DNA of 22,050 nt from an uncultured Clostridia bacterium (lineage in GTDB: Bacteria; Bacillota; Clostridia; TANB77; CAG-508): positions 1 through 22,050 of the forward strand of contig CAPYID010000033.1 in the NCBI GenBank assembly GCA_948739805.1. The letters are read 5' to 3'. The notes beneath the pieces were generated by a model that did not search any database, had not been told where the DNA came from, and saw only the letters and a program-made list of their open reading frames with translations. The translations under genes were made by a program, and so were the position numbers. Of this stretch, positions 1-7,245 are shown one piece after another. How positions within the stretch are numbered: position 1 is the stretch's first letter; the number at the start of each line of letters is the position of its first letter.

Positions 1-46
1 TTATTTTCCTTTTCGCACCTCTAACCTCTCATATCCCACTTCTAAA

Positions 47-505
47 TTAATATATCCTATAATTATTTTTGTCTGCACGCTCATCTAATTCTCTGTCATA
101 TTTTTCTCCTTGATAGAACCAATCCGTTCCTTTTTTATTTGATACTTTTCTTGTCTTACTTATAATTATATTTAAGACTACCGCTGCTGCTAATATTATC
201 GCTATAAAGTCTACCATTACATTACCCATAGTATCTGATGTTAGTCCTGCTTTCATTCTTGTAAATAAATCTGGTCCAAAATAAGCACAATATGCAATAA
301 AATATATTATTCCTCCTACTGTTACTCTTTTAAATACACATATTATACATATTAATGTTAAAAATAATAATAAAATTTCAGCATTTGTATTTATACATTC
401 AAATGGAAATTCTATTTGTAAATATGATATTGCTGTAACTATTAATCTAAATATCCAATACATTGTCATAAATATTCCACATAAAAAATCTCCTACACTT
501 TCCAT
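47..505 (-). CDS. Small multi-pass membrane protein, unknown function
   Basis: No family recognised. The 152-residue product has four hydrophobic stretches, at about residues 7-29, 43-58, 63-78 and 94-115. A short polar, charged tail follows (lysine/arginine then acidic residues, ending near NNYRIY), so it should sit in the cytoplasmic membrane with a soluble C-terminus. An ATG three codons upstream (514) is also in frame, but AGAGG directly abuts it with no spacing. The same AGAGG lies 9 nt before the ATG at 505, so I start the gene there. It is the last complete gene of the minus-strand block, and another gene may begin just beyond the left edge (AAAGGAAAATAA at the very end of the minus strand). 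A plausible promoter lies 40-65 nt upstream. The gene is surely coding; the function is unknown. Confidence 0.7.
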   Translation of the reverse strand: MESVGDFLCGIFMTMYWIFRLIVTAISYLQIEFPFECINTNAEILLLFLTLICIICVFKRVTVGGIIYFIAYCAYFGPDLFTRMKAGLTSDTMGNVMVDFIAIILAAAVVLNIIISKTRKVSNKKGTDWFYQGEKYDRELDERADKNNYRIY

Positions 506-540
506 AATTTTCATCCTCTCTTATGTTTTTATACAATTAT

Positions 541-569
541 ATTTTACTATATACCATGTTTTTTTTCAA
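541..569 (-). promoter_or_regulatory. Predicted sigma-A promoter of the small membrane protein gene
   Basis: On the minus strand TTGAAA (564-569) is followed by a 17-nt spacer and TAAAAT (541-546). An overlapping TATAAT a few bases downstream is an alternative -10. It lies in the 60-nt gap between the metallo-beta-lactamase gene and the membrane protein gene, so the latter can be transcribed on its own. Confidence 0.4.
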
Positions 570-577
570 GCACTATC

Positions 578-1616
578 TCACATCTCATCTCCTGCTAAAT
601 AATTTCCTGGCTCTTTATCAAAGTTTATGTTTGTCCCATTTGTAGTCATTATAATTGTTCCTGATTGATCTGTTCTATATACTTTTATTTGCTTTTTCTC
701 AAACATTTCCATTACTGATTTTGTTGGATGATTATATGTATTTCCTTTTTTTGCAGATATTAAAGCATATTGAGGATTTACTGAGTTTATGAAATTTTCT
801 GAATTTGATGTGTTACTTCCATGATGTCCTGCTTTTATTATTTGTGCTTTAACATGTAATCCATTTTTTAATATTTCATCTTCTGATAGTTTTTCTGCAT
901 CTCCCATTGATATAATGCTTACATTTCCATATACAATTTTTGTTACTATTGAGTAATTGTTTAATTCATCATATTTAGTAGAGTTTGGTGCTAAAATCTG
1001 AATTATTGCTTCTCCTAGTTCAAAATTATCACCAACTTTTGGGTATACCCAGTTAACTTTTTTCTCATCTACTGCACCTAAAAAATCCAAATACCAACTT
1101 GTTGTTATGTTATTTTTTGTTGTATCTGGAGCATATAGAACTCCAATATCAAAGTTTCTTATTACTTCTGCCATTCCTCCCATATGGTCATCATGTGGAT
1201 GTGTTCCTATTAAAACATCAATTTTCTTTATTCCTAGTTGTTTTAAATAATTTACTACTGTTTCTCCTTTACTCCTTGTTCCACTATCTATTAGCATTAT
1301 TTTAGTTCCTTGCATAAAGAGTATGCTGTCTCCGCTGTCCTACATCTATAAGGTGCATTTGTAATGTTCCTTTGACATTTTTAATAGGTATTTGCTCATT
1401 TTTATTATTTGCTACATTATCATTAGATAAAGTATTACCTACATTGTTTGTAATTGTTGTAGATATTTTAAAAATTTTATTGTTTATATCATTAATAAAT
1501 GTGTTTATGTCTCTATAACCATTTTCATAGTATAACCCCGCTATGAATACTACAATAACACATATTATATAAATTATTTTTAAAGTCCAACTTCTATTTT
1601 TCTTCTTTTTCCCCAT
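578..1616 (-). pseudogene. Membrane-anchored ComEC-C-terminal-like MBL-fold hydrolase, frameshifted
   Basis: Two overlapping reading frames form one gene. The upstream frame (1616-1302) has a basic N-terminus, one membrane segment (about residues 13-28), a low-complexity linker, and then HLIDVGQ, where it goes off into RRQH. The downstream frame (to 578) picks up with MQGTKIMLIDSG and carries the MBL zinc motif THPHDDHMGG, then GDAE and GHHGS. The family motif is DVGQGDSI(L/V). Here the DNA reads GGACAG-C-GGAGACAGC, and dropping the single extra base (plus-strand G at about 1334) restores DVGQGDSILFMQG in one frame, giving about 345 codons. The family is the extracellular MBL domain related to ComEC/Rec2, implicated in nuclease-type hydrolysis at the cell surface. 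The start ATG at 1616 lies inside the end of dxs (23-bp overlap) with GGAG 10 nt before it. It is either a true null allele or a sequencing/assembly error. Confidence 0.8.
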
Positions 1617-3480
1617 TTATTACTAGCTCCTTTGTTTCTTTTGCTACATTTTCTATATCTAATCCATATAATTCTTCTATTTCTTCTGTTGAACCATGTT
1701 TTACAAATGTATTTGGGTATCCAAAGCATTTTATTTTTATATCACTTATTTCATTTTCAACTATTAATTCTTTTATACTACTTGCTAATCCACCTTTTAA
1801 TATATTGTCTTCTATAGTAATTACTTTTTTAGTTTTTTCTATAGATTTAATTATTGTTTTTTCATCTAATGGTTTTAAAAATCTTACATTTATTATTTCT
1901 ACATCTATATTATCTTTTTTTAATTTTTCTTGAATTTCATATGCTCTACTAACCATTTTTCCTATTGCTATTATAGTTACATCTTTTCCTTGTTTTATTA
2001 GTTCTGATTTTCCAAGTTCTATTTTTTCATGTTTATCAAATTTTGATAGTCCTTCTCCTCCTCTAGGATATCTTATTACTACTGGTTTTCTCAAATTTAC
2101 GGCAAATTCTAACATTTCTTCTAATTCGCAAAAATCTTTTGGTGCTATTATATTTAAGTTTGGTATTACATTAAAAAATGATAAGTCTAATATTCCTTGA
2201 TGTGTTTCTCCATCATTTCCAACTATTCCTGCTCTATCAGCACACATTACTACTCCTAAATTTTGTATACATATATCATGTATTACTTGGTCATATGCTC
2301 TTTGATAAAATGATGAATATATTGGTACAACTGGTGTCATTCCTAGACTTGCAAGACCTCCTGCAAATCCTATAGCATGTTGTTCTGCAATTCCAACATC
2401 AAAAAATCTATCTGGATATTCTTTTGCAAATTTACTTAGTCCTGTTCCATCCTTCATTGCTGCTGTAACTGCTACTATGTTTGGATTTTTTTTTGCAAGT
2501 TCTATTAATTTCTCTCCAAATATTTTTGAATAGTCATCTTTTTTAGCCTTTTTGCTTTTTCCTGTTTCTATATCGAATCCACTTGTACTGTGAAAACAGT
2601 CTGGATTTTCTTCTGCTATTTTATATCCTTTACCTTTTTTTGTAATAACATGTATTAATACTGGTCCTTCAATTTGTTTGCTTCTTTGCATTATGTCTTC
2701 TAGTTCTATCAAATTGTGACCATATACTGGTCCTAAATAACTAAAACCTATGTCTTCAAAAAACATATTTGGTATTACTAATTGTTTTACACTTCTCTTA
2801 ATTCTTTTTATACCTTTGCTTAATTTTTTTCCTATTAATGGAATCTTCTCGAGAATATCTCTAATATAGTCGTTTGATGCTTTGTAAAGTTTTTTTGTTC
2901 TTATTTTACTTAATAATCTTGGCACTCCTCCAACATTTTTAGAAATACTCATCTCATTATCATTTAATATAACAACTAAATTATTTCTAGAGTCTCCTGC
3001 ATCATTTAGAGCTTCTAATGCCATTCCTCCTGTTAATGCTCCATCACCTATTATTGCAATAACATTATAGTCTTCTTTTTTTAAGTCTCTCGCTTTTGCC
3101 ATTCCTAAGGCTACTGATATTGATGTGCTACTATGTCCTGTATTAAAGTTATCATATTCTGATTCAGATGTTTTTGGAAATCCTGCTATTCCATTCATTT
3201 TTCTTAAAGTATTCATTTGGTCTTTTCTTCCTGTCAAAATTTTATGCACATATGTTTGATGTCCTACATCCCATACAATTTTATCTTTTGGCATATTAAA
3301 TACACTATGTAAGGCAATTGTAAGTTCTACTACTCCTAAATTAGATGCTAGGTGTCCACCATTTTCTGAAACTATATTAATTATCATTTCTCGTATTTCT
3401 GTAGCTAATTTTTGTTTTTCATTTATATTCAATTTTTTTAAATCTTCTGGTGTATTTACATCATCTAGTATTTTACTCAT
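1594..3480 (-). CDS. dxs: 1-deoxy-D-xylulose-5-phosphate synthase
   Basis: This thiamine-diphosphate enzyme condenses pyruvate with glyceraldehyde-3-phosphate to give DXP, the entry step of the MEP isoprenoid pathway; it also feeds thiamine and pyridoxal synthesis. It is cytosolic. The 628-residue length is normal for the family. Visible hallmarks are H43 in ENGGHLASNLG, DVGHQTYVHKILTGR (71-85), the ThDP/Mg motif GDGALTGGMALEALN (145-159) with its partner ILNDNEMSIS (171-180), catalytic glutamate E366 in DVGIAEQHAIGF, and H427 in DGETHQG. The order is ThDP-binding domain, pyrimidine domain, transketolase C-terminal domain. The ATG has AAAGGA 10-15 nt upstream. Its 3' end overlaps the MBL-fold gene. 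It follows the ABC permease gene after 89 bp and may be co-transcribed with it. Identification is secure. Confidence 0.97.
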   Translation of the reverse strand: MSKILDDVNTPEDLKKLNINEKQKLATEIREMIINIVSENGGHLASNLGVVELTIALHSVFNMPKDKIVWDVGHQTYVHKILTGRKDQMNTLRKMNGIAGFPKTSESEYDNFNTGHSSTSISVALGMAKARDLKKEDYNVIAIIGDGALTGGMALEALNDAGDSRNNLVVILNDNEMSISKNVGGVPRLLSKIRTKKLYKASNDYIRDILEKIPLIGKKLSKGIKRIKRSVKQLVIPNMFFEDIGFSYLGPVYGHNLIELEDIMQRSKQIEGPVLIHVITKKGKGYKIAEENPDCFHSTSGFDIETGKSKKAKKDDYSKIFGEKLIELAKKNPNIVAVTAAMKDGTGLSKFAKEYPDRFFDVGIAEQHAIGFAGGLASLGMTPVVPIYSSFYQRAYDQVIHDICIQNLGVVMCADRAGIVGNDGETHQGILDLSFFNVIPNLNIIAPKDFCELEEMLEFAVNLRKPVVIRYPRGGEGLSKFDKHEKIELGKSELIKQGKDVTIIAIGKMVSRAYEIQEKLKKDNIDVEIINVRFLKPLDEKTIIKSIEKTKKVITIEDNILKGGLASSIKELIVENEISDIKIKCFGYPNTFVKHGSTEEIEELYGLDIENVAKETKELVINGEKEEK

Positions 3481-3569
3481 TTTTAATTACATTCCTTTCT
3501 CGCTTTGCTTAAAGGTTTACCTAGTTATATAAATTTCTTTCAAACTATTTCCTCTTATACACTTTTACA
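3481..3569. other. Short gap between ABC permease gene and dxs
   Basis: This 89-bp gap holds the dxs ribosome-binding site (AAAGGA). I see no convincing hairpin terminator and no well-spaced promoter, so the ABC transporter genes and dxs could be read as one transcript. Confidence 0.4.
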
Positions 3570-5084
3570 TTATACATTTTTTATATTTTTTCTTGCAAAG
3601 TTTTCAAAGGTTATTACTAATAATGAAATTATAGTAATTGCACATATTAGTATTGAAAATCCTAATGTCATTCCTTCAACTGTAGGTAATTTTCCATATG
3701 TATATTGTGTTAAGTCCCAATTTAATGTAGGAACAATTTTTAACCATTTTATTTGGAATTCCATTACTAATGAATTTACAATGCTAGATACAAAATATGC
3801 TAAAAATGATACTACAATTGCTACTGCAGTATTCGCACAGATAGTTCCTATCATGAATGCAATTAATGATAATATTATAACTAATGGAGACATTTGTAAT
3901 AATCCTATTAACATAGAAACAATTCCATTAACTGATACTACTGTGTTTGTATTATAGTTATATTCTATAATTGGTGCATTTATTGTGTCAAATCCATACA
4001 TAATTCCAGAAAATATTGTTTGTATTATTGTTATTATTAATATTGAAAAAAGTAAAGTTATAAAACAAGCAATTATTTTTGATCCTAATATTTTCCTTCT
4101 ACTGTATGGTCTTATTAATAATAGTTTTATTGTGCCTTTGTTGAATTCTTCGCTTACTATTCCTCCTGTTAACATTAAAGCTATTATAATTACAAATAAT
4201 ATTCCTTCTCCTCCACCTGTAAATGATGTTAGTAAAGTTTCTGATACTGTTGTTTTTGAACTTATATTATTTTCTATTTTGTATTTGGCTATATTATATT
4301 CTGCTAGTGTTTCTTGATATCGTTTTTTATCAGAATATTTATAGTCTTTTCCTTCTTTTTCATTATAATTATTTTCATTTATGTCATATGTATAATTATA
4401 ATTTATAAGGCTAGAACCATTTGCTTCATACTGTGTTAATAACATATCATAATCTTTATCTCCATAGCAAATGTCTTTTTCTAATCTCCACTCTAATACT
4501 TGAAGTTTTAGTCTTAATACCTCCGCTTCTTGTTTTAAAGCATTTAATGTATCAGTATCCATATTTCCTTTTATCTCATTTTCGGTAAATTCTAATTGTG
4601 TTTTAGCTTTTTCTAAGTCTGTTTTTGCAAATGCTTTCCAATCACCTTCATCTAGTTTTTTTATAATGTCATCATATTCCTTTTGTAGTTCTTCTAATGT
4701 AACATCATTTTCCTTTACATATTCTACTAATCCATTTTTATAGTAATTTAGATTGATTATTTTATCATATAATTCATTTGATACTATTGTAGATTGCCAC
4801 GAATTTGTTCCATATTTTTTCTGTAATTCTAAATATTCTATATGTGATTGTAAATAACTATATTCTTCTTTTCCTTCTTCTGTTGCTTTGTTTACTTGTT
4901 TTAAACTTTCTTTCATTCCTGCTATTTCTTGGTCGATATAACTATATCCTGAATTATTAATATTTTCTATAACTTTATTTAGAGCCATTCCTGCTATTGA
5001 TAATAATAGAAATATTATTAATATTACATATATAGCCTTTTTACTAAATATTTTTATTAATTCATTTTTTATTAATTTAAACAA
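3570..5084 (-). CDS. ABC-2 type transporter permease
   Basis: Membrane half of an ABC exporter. A first membrane helix (about 17-36) is followed by a roughly 250-residue extracytoplasmic region rich in charged, helical, coiled-coil-like sequence (40-285). Five further helices lie at about 294-312, 336-362, 386-413, 415-440 and 473-493. The ABC-2 signature after helix 2, GGIVSEEFNKGTIKLLL, and the basic RPYSRRKI loop are clear. The start is TTG at 5084, supported by AGGAGGT 7 nt upstream, and it overlaps the ATPase stop codon by 8 bp (TTGTTTAA), a sign of translational coupling. The large loop resembles permeases that export peptides or antibiotics (BcrB/NatB-like), but the substrate cannot be read from the sequence. 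Confidence 0.9.
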   Translation of the reverse strand: MFKLIKNELIKIFSKKAIYVILIIFLLLSIAGMALNKVIENINNSGYSYIDQEIAGMKESLKQVNKATEEGKEEYSYLQSHIEYLELQKKYGTNSWQSTIVSNELYDKIINLNYYKNGLVEYVKENDVTLEELQKEYDDIIKKLDEGDWKAFAKTDLEKAKTQLEFTENEIKGNMDTDTLNALKQEAEVLRLKLQVLEWRLEKDICYGDKDYDMLLTQYEANGSSLINYNYTYDINENNYNEKEGKDYKYSDKKRYQETLAEYNIAKYKIENNISSKTTVSETLLTSFTGGGEGILFVIIIALMLTGGIVSEEFNKGTIKLLLIRPYSRRKILGSKIIACFITLLFSILIITIIQTIFSGIMYGFDTINAPIIEYNYNTNTVVSVNGIVSMLIGLLQMSPLVIILSLIAFMIGTICANTAVAIVVSFLAYFVSSIVNSLVMEFQIKWLKIVPTLNWDLTQYTYGKLPTVEGMTLGFSILICAITIISLLVITFENFARKNIKNV

Positions 5085-5985
5085 TTTTATTACCTCCTGT
5101 CTTTTTTAAGAATGCTTCTTCTAGTGTTATTGTTTCTTCATTAATACTATAAACTTCTATATTGTTTTCTACTAATTTTTTTACTGTTTTTGCAATTTCT
5201 TGCTCATTGCCTTGTATTTTAAATTCGTTATTGTTTAAAATCTCTGCTGTATCAAATAATTCTGATATTTTACTTGTGTCATTTACTTTAAATAAAGTAT
5301 ATTTTGCATTGGCTTCTTCTTTTAGTTCTTTAATTTCTTTTGTTTCTAATACTTCACCATTTTTTATGATACATACTTTTGTGCAAAAATTATCTAATTC
5401 AGCTAGATTATGGCTAGAAATTAATACTGCCATATTTTCTTCTTTTGTTAATTTTTGTATAAGGTCTCTTAACTCTTTTATCCCTTCTGGGTCTAGCCCA
5501 TTTGTTGGTTCATCTAAAATTAATATATTTGGTTTATGTAATATTGCTTGACCAATTCCTAGTCTTTGTCTCATTCCTAAAGAATATTTTGATACTTTAT
5601 CATTAATTCTTGATTCTAAGCCTACTAATTTAACAACTTTATCAATTCTTGCTCTATCTACATTTTTATATAGATTAGCAATTAGTTGTAAATTTTTGTA
5701 TCCTGATAAATACATATATAAGTCAGGATTTTCTACTATTGCCCCAACTCTCTCTATGGCTTTTTCAAAATCTTTTTGTATATCATATCCATTTATTTTT
5801 ACTGTTCCTTTATCTATTCCTTGTAATCCTAATATAAGTTTTATTGTAGTTGTTTTTCCTGCTCCATTAGGTCCTATAAAACCTAATATATCCCCACTTT
5901 CTAGTTTTGTAGAAACATCTTTTATAATAGTCTTTTTACCTAATTTTTTGTAGAGATTATTACACTCTAAAACAATGTCTCCCAT
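5077..5985 (-). CDS. ABC transporter ATP-binding protein (BcrA/NatA-like)
   Basis: Cytoplasmic ATPase that powers the adjacent permease. It has Walker A GPNGAGKT (38-45), a Q-loop region replaced by the ENPDLY motif (85-90) common in bacitracin/Na+-type exporter ATPases, the signature YSLGMRQRL (134-142), Walker B ILILDEPTNGLD (154-165) and switch histidine SSH (190-192). A roughly 80-residue C-terminal extension follows, as in NatA/BcrA proteins. The 302-residue length is typical. The ATG is preceded by AAGGAGG at 8-nt spacing. It is the first gene of a two-gene unit with the permease and has a near-consensus promoter directly upstream. The exported substrate is unknown. Confidence 0.95.
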   Translation of the reverse strand: MGDIVLECNNLYKKLGKKTIIKDVSTKLESGDILGFIGPNGAGKTTTIKLILGLQGIDKGTVKINGYDIQKDFEKAIERVGAIVENPDLYMYLSGYKNLQLIANLYKNVDRARIDKVVKLVGLESRINDKVSKYSLGMRQRLGIGQAILHKPNILILDEPTNGLDPEGIKELRDLIQKLTKEENMAVLISSHNLAELDNFCTKVCIIKNGEVLETKEIKELKEEANAKYTLFKVNDTSKISELFDTAEILNNNEFKIQGNEQEIAKTVKKLVENNIEVYSINEETITLEEAFLKKTGGNKIV

Positions 5986-6011
5986 TTCTTTTTCCTCCTT
6001 TTTACCTATTT

Positions 6012-6039
6012 ATTTTATCACTAATAATATCATTGTCAA
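6012..6039 (-). promoter_or_regulatory. Sigma-A promoter of the ABC transporter operon
   Basis: On the minus strand a perfect TTGACA (6034-6039) is followed by a 16-nt spacer and TAAAAT (6012-6017), about 27 nt upstream of the ATPase start codon. It is the only good promoter in this gap, so it marks the start of the ABC (and possibly dxs/MBL) transcript. It also marks the right edge of the chromosomal-looking block, because mobile-element debris begins at 6054. Confidence 0.65.
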
Positions 6040-6053
6040 TAGGAACAATTTTT

Positions 6054-6105
6054 TTGGCAGTGTCATTTCACAAAATTGTAATATTTTGTGAAATGACACT
6101 GCCAA
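6054..6105. repeat. Perfect 23-bp inverted repeat with 6-nt centre
   Basis: Arms 6054-6076 and 6083-6105 are exact reverse complements (starting TTGGCAGTGTC and ending GACACTGCCAA), separated by TGTAAT. It is not an intrinsic terminator: neither strand has a T-run after the stem. It sits exactly where the integrase remnant to its right loses similarity to the intact integrase. One reading is two insertion-sequence ends left back to back after internal deletion, since the GGCAGTGTCATTT outer sequence resembles some transposon termini. That assignment is from memory and weak. Confidence 0.85.
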
Positions 6106-6110
6106 GCTCC

Positions 6111-6155
6111 ATGAACACTTTTATATTATCTAATGTACTTACATTTACAGACTAA
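6111..6155 (+). pseudogene. 3' remnant of a second tyrosine integrase gene
   Basis: The frame ending at TAA 6153-6155 reads ILSNVLTFTD and stop. The intact integrase at 14606-15781 ends NVLSNVLTFTE and stop. At DNA level 14 bases (CTTACATTTACAGA, 6138-6151 and 15764-15777) are identical, and the flanking codons differ mainly at third positions. Both stop codons are followed within 2-3 nt by ACTGGCT. Similarity starts right after the perfect inverted repeat at 6054-6105. So this is the tail of a related integrase that once ended at the same kind of attachment site, now cut away on its 5' side. The similarity covers only about ten codons. Confidence 0.65.
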
Positions 6156-6160
6156 AACAC

Positions 6161-6207
6161 TGGCTGGGGTACTGTGATTCGAACACAGGAATGTCGGAGT
6201 CAGAGTC
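6161..6207 (-). other. tRNA-Gln(CTG) 3' fragment, left attachment site
   Basis: Read on the minus strand this is the 3' half of a tRNA: anticodon loop CTCTGAC (6199-6205, anticodon CTG), 3' anticodon-stem strand TCCGA, variable loop CATTC, a perfect T-arm CTGTG-TTCGAAT-CACAG, the acceptor strand TACCCCA, discriminator G and encoded CCA at 6161-6163. The 5' half is absent: the bases before the loop (AAAGA) do not pair with TCCGA, and no D-arm or TGGGGTA 5' acceptor strand follows. It cannot make a working tRNA. Such 3' fragments are the usual attachment sequence carried by elements that integrate into tRNA genes, so I read it as the left attL-type core of the element to its right. Confidence 0.75.
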
Positions 6208-6346
6208 TTTATAAGTGTTTTATATATATTATTATTTATTGTTATATAATACCTCTTAAAATGGCTCTCAATCAAACAATTTTAACCCCAAATTTATCTA
6301 ACTTGCTATTTAACACTAATTATAAAATAACATATTTTTATATACT

Positions 6347-6367
6347 TTGGTTAGATATTGGTTAGAT
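6347..6367 (+). repeat. Tandem TTGGTTAGAT repeats, possible integrase arm sites
   Basis: TTGGTTAGAT occurs at 6347-6356 and again at 6358-6367, an 11-bp period or one helical turn. A partial copy in opposite orientation (ATCTAAC) lies some 50 bp to the left. Short direct repeats about 150-200 bp inside the end of an integrated element are typical arm-type binding sites for tyrosine integrases with an N-terminal arm-binding domain, which the integrase here has. The function is inferred from position only. Confidence 0.4.
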
Positions 6368-6517
6368 GTTTTCGTTGGGTTTATTATAACAGATAATCTA
6401 CTATTGATAAATAGTTTTTGGAAATTTTGTCAAAAAACTTTAATCGTAAATTTACTCTATCTTCACAACAAAATGGCACAAAATCGATTGTGAGGGCTAA
6501 TTGAATAAGAATAAACT
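6368..6517. other. Non-coding left-end sequence of the element
   Basis: I see no supported gene here. Open frames are short, lack ribosome-binding sites and have no recognisable product. The stretch lies between the arm-like repeats and a plus-strand terminator, so a small plus-strand transcript could cross it, but I find no clear promoter. Confidence 0.4.
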
Positions 6518-6554
6518 AACTACTTGTAGTTTTAAGGCTACAGGTAGTTTTTTT
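6518..6554 (+). terminator. Intrinsic terminator
   Basis: The stem arms AACTACTTGTAG (6518-6529) and CTACAGGTAGTT (6538-6549) pair over 12 positions with one G-U, around loop TTTTAAGG. The T-run 6548-6554 follows. It would stop any transcript coming from the left edge before the structured region at 6597. Confidence 0.7.
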
Positions 6555-6596
6555 ATGTTTAAAAAGAGAAATGCAACACCTCTTAAAAAGTGTTTG

Positions 6597-6745
6597 GTGT
6601 GATGAGCCGATACTATAAAGTTCTGCCGTAAAGGCATAAGTTATCTGTAACAATCAAAGATTGAACAGCTAACTTAATTCGTATTTGTATAAGTAGTCTA
6701 ATTATACAAAGTGCGTAAGTGAGATTTTAGAACACAAACTCACAA
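6597..6745 (+). ncRNA. Highly structured region, candidate non-coding RNA
   Basis: At least four hairpins follow each other. TGCC/GGCA lies at 6624-6636. A 38-nt hairpin at 6638-6675 has stacked pairs AAGTTA/TAACTT, CTGT/ACAG and AATC/GATT. A perfect 9-bp hairpin TTTGTATAA/TTATACAAA spans 6684-6710, and GTGAG/CTCAC spans 6719-6743. No protein frame runs through them. The density suggests a folded RNA or a single-strand DNA structure tied to the mobilization functions downstream. I do not recognise a known riboswitch, ribozyme or intron. The strand is assumed from the downstream relaxase gene. Confidence 0.35.
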
Positions 6746-6809
6746 TAATAAAAGAGTATTTGGTGGCATATTTGATATGGATTTGTAGTTGTAAAAAGTT
6801 TGGACAGGT

Positions 6810-6974
6810 ATGAACAAAGATATTTCTTTTATAGAAGTATCAGCAATTATAGTAGTAATATCACTACTTACTAGACTACCTATGAAACAAGGCGAACGAC
6901 CGACGGTTTCTGTCTTTATAGGTGTAATAATTCTATTTTTCGCAAATGGAATTATTACACCTAATTCACTTTAG
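6810..6974 (+). CDS. Possible 54-residue two-helix membrane peptide
   Basis: An ATG-to-TAG frame encodes 54 residues starting MNKDISFIEVSAIIVV, with two hydrophobic stretches (about 8-20 and 33-48) joined by a basic turn, RLPMKQGERP. This would be a small hairpin membrane protein. The ribosome-binding site is poor (ACAGG directly before the ATG), and much of the second helix is encoded by one arm of a long inverted repeat, so the frame could be accidental. Nothing in the sequence gives it a function. Confidence 0.3.
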   Translation: MNKDISFIEVSAIIVVISLLTRLPMKQGERPTVSVFIGVIILFFANGIITPNSL

Positions 6975-7015
6975 CTCTCTCCCTCTGGTTTCTGCTGTGA
7001 ATTGCTAAAGTGAAT
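6919..7015. repeat. Two abutting perfect inverted repeats
   Basis: Repeat one has 15-bp arms 6919-6933 and 6949-6963 (TAGGTGTAATAATTC and its complement) with a 15-nt loop. Repeat two starts at the very next base, with 12-bp arms 6964-6975 and 7004-7015 (ATTCACTTTAGC and its complement) and a 28-nt loop. Both are exact. Neither is followed by a clean T-run. Placed between the structured region and the oriT-like segment, they look like single-strand folding signals of a mobilization or rolling-circle replication region rather than transcription stops. Confidence 0.75.
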
Positions 7016-7017
7016 AC

Positions 7018-7039
7018 AAAAAAGCATAAGTGCTTTTTT
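7018..7039. terminator. Bidirectional terminator-like hairpin
   Basis: AAAAAAGCA (7018-7026), loop TAAG, TGCTTTTTT (7031-7039): a 9-bp stem whose own arms provide the A- and T-runs, so it could stop transcription in either direction. It separates the inverted-repeat block from the oriT-like region. Confidence 0.55.
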
Positions 7040-7071
7040 GTTGTGAGGAAAAAATTTATTTTTTGCTCACA

Positions 7072-7204
7072 TTCATAAAAATTGCGACAAGCAAATTTTT
7101 ATGAAAAAACCTAAAAACGCGTATAGCAATTTTTTAGGTTTTGGGGTGTGGGGTTTGTTAAACCCTGCCATACGACAAACTTGTTTGTCTAGTATGTTAG
7201 ACAT
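7072..7204 (+). other. Candidate oriT with pMV158-like nick site
   Basis: Five hairpins sit just upstream of the MOBV relaxase gene. They are 7072-7083/7094-7105 (12 bp), AAAACCTAAAAA 7106-7117 with 7131-7142 (12 bp), GGGTTT/AAACCC 7151-7165, GACAAAC/GTTTGTC 7174-7189, and TGTCTA/TAGACA 7186-7203. The last loop carries TAGTATGTTA. From established knowledge, MobM of pMV158 nicks within TAGTGTG/TTA in the loop of a similar hairpin; here nine of ten bases match, so a nick between 7196 and 7197 is predicted. The last two hairpins overlap and exclude each other. oriT next to its relaxase gene is the normal arrangement. Confidence 0.55.
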
Positions 7205-7245
7205 TCAAAGAATATCTTGAGCAAAGAAGGAGGTTCAAAGAAGAT

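Noticed and set aside
1302..1616. A separate 104-residue membrane protein gene upstream of a 245-residue hydrolase.
   Set aside because: The two frames meet inside the DVGQGDS motif and one base restores a single gene, so they are one broken gene.
6174..6365. A 63-residue plus-strand frame over the tRNA fragment.
   Set aside because: It reads through the tRNA 3' half and the arm repeats, has no ribosome-binding site and no recognisable product.
6590..6760. Group II intron start or hammerhead ribozyme suggested by GTGTG and GATGAG.
   Set aside because: The conserved catalytic cores (domain V-like hairpin; CUGANGA with GAAA and a cleavage triplet) are not present.
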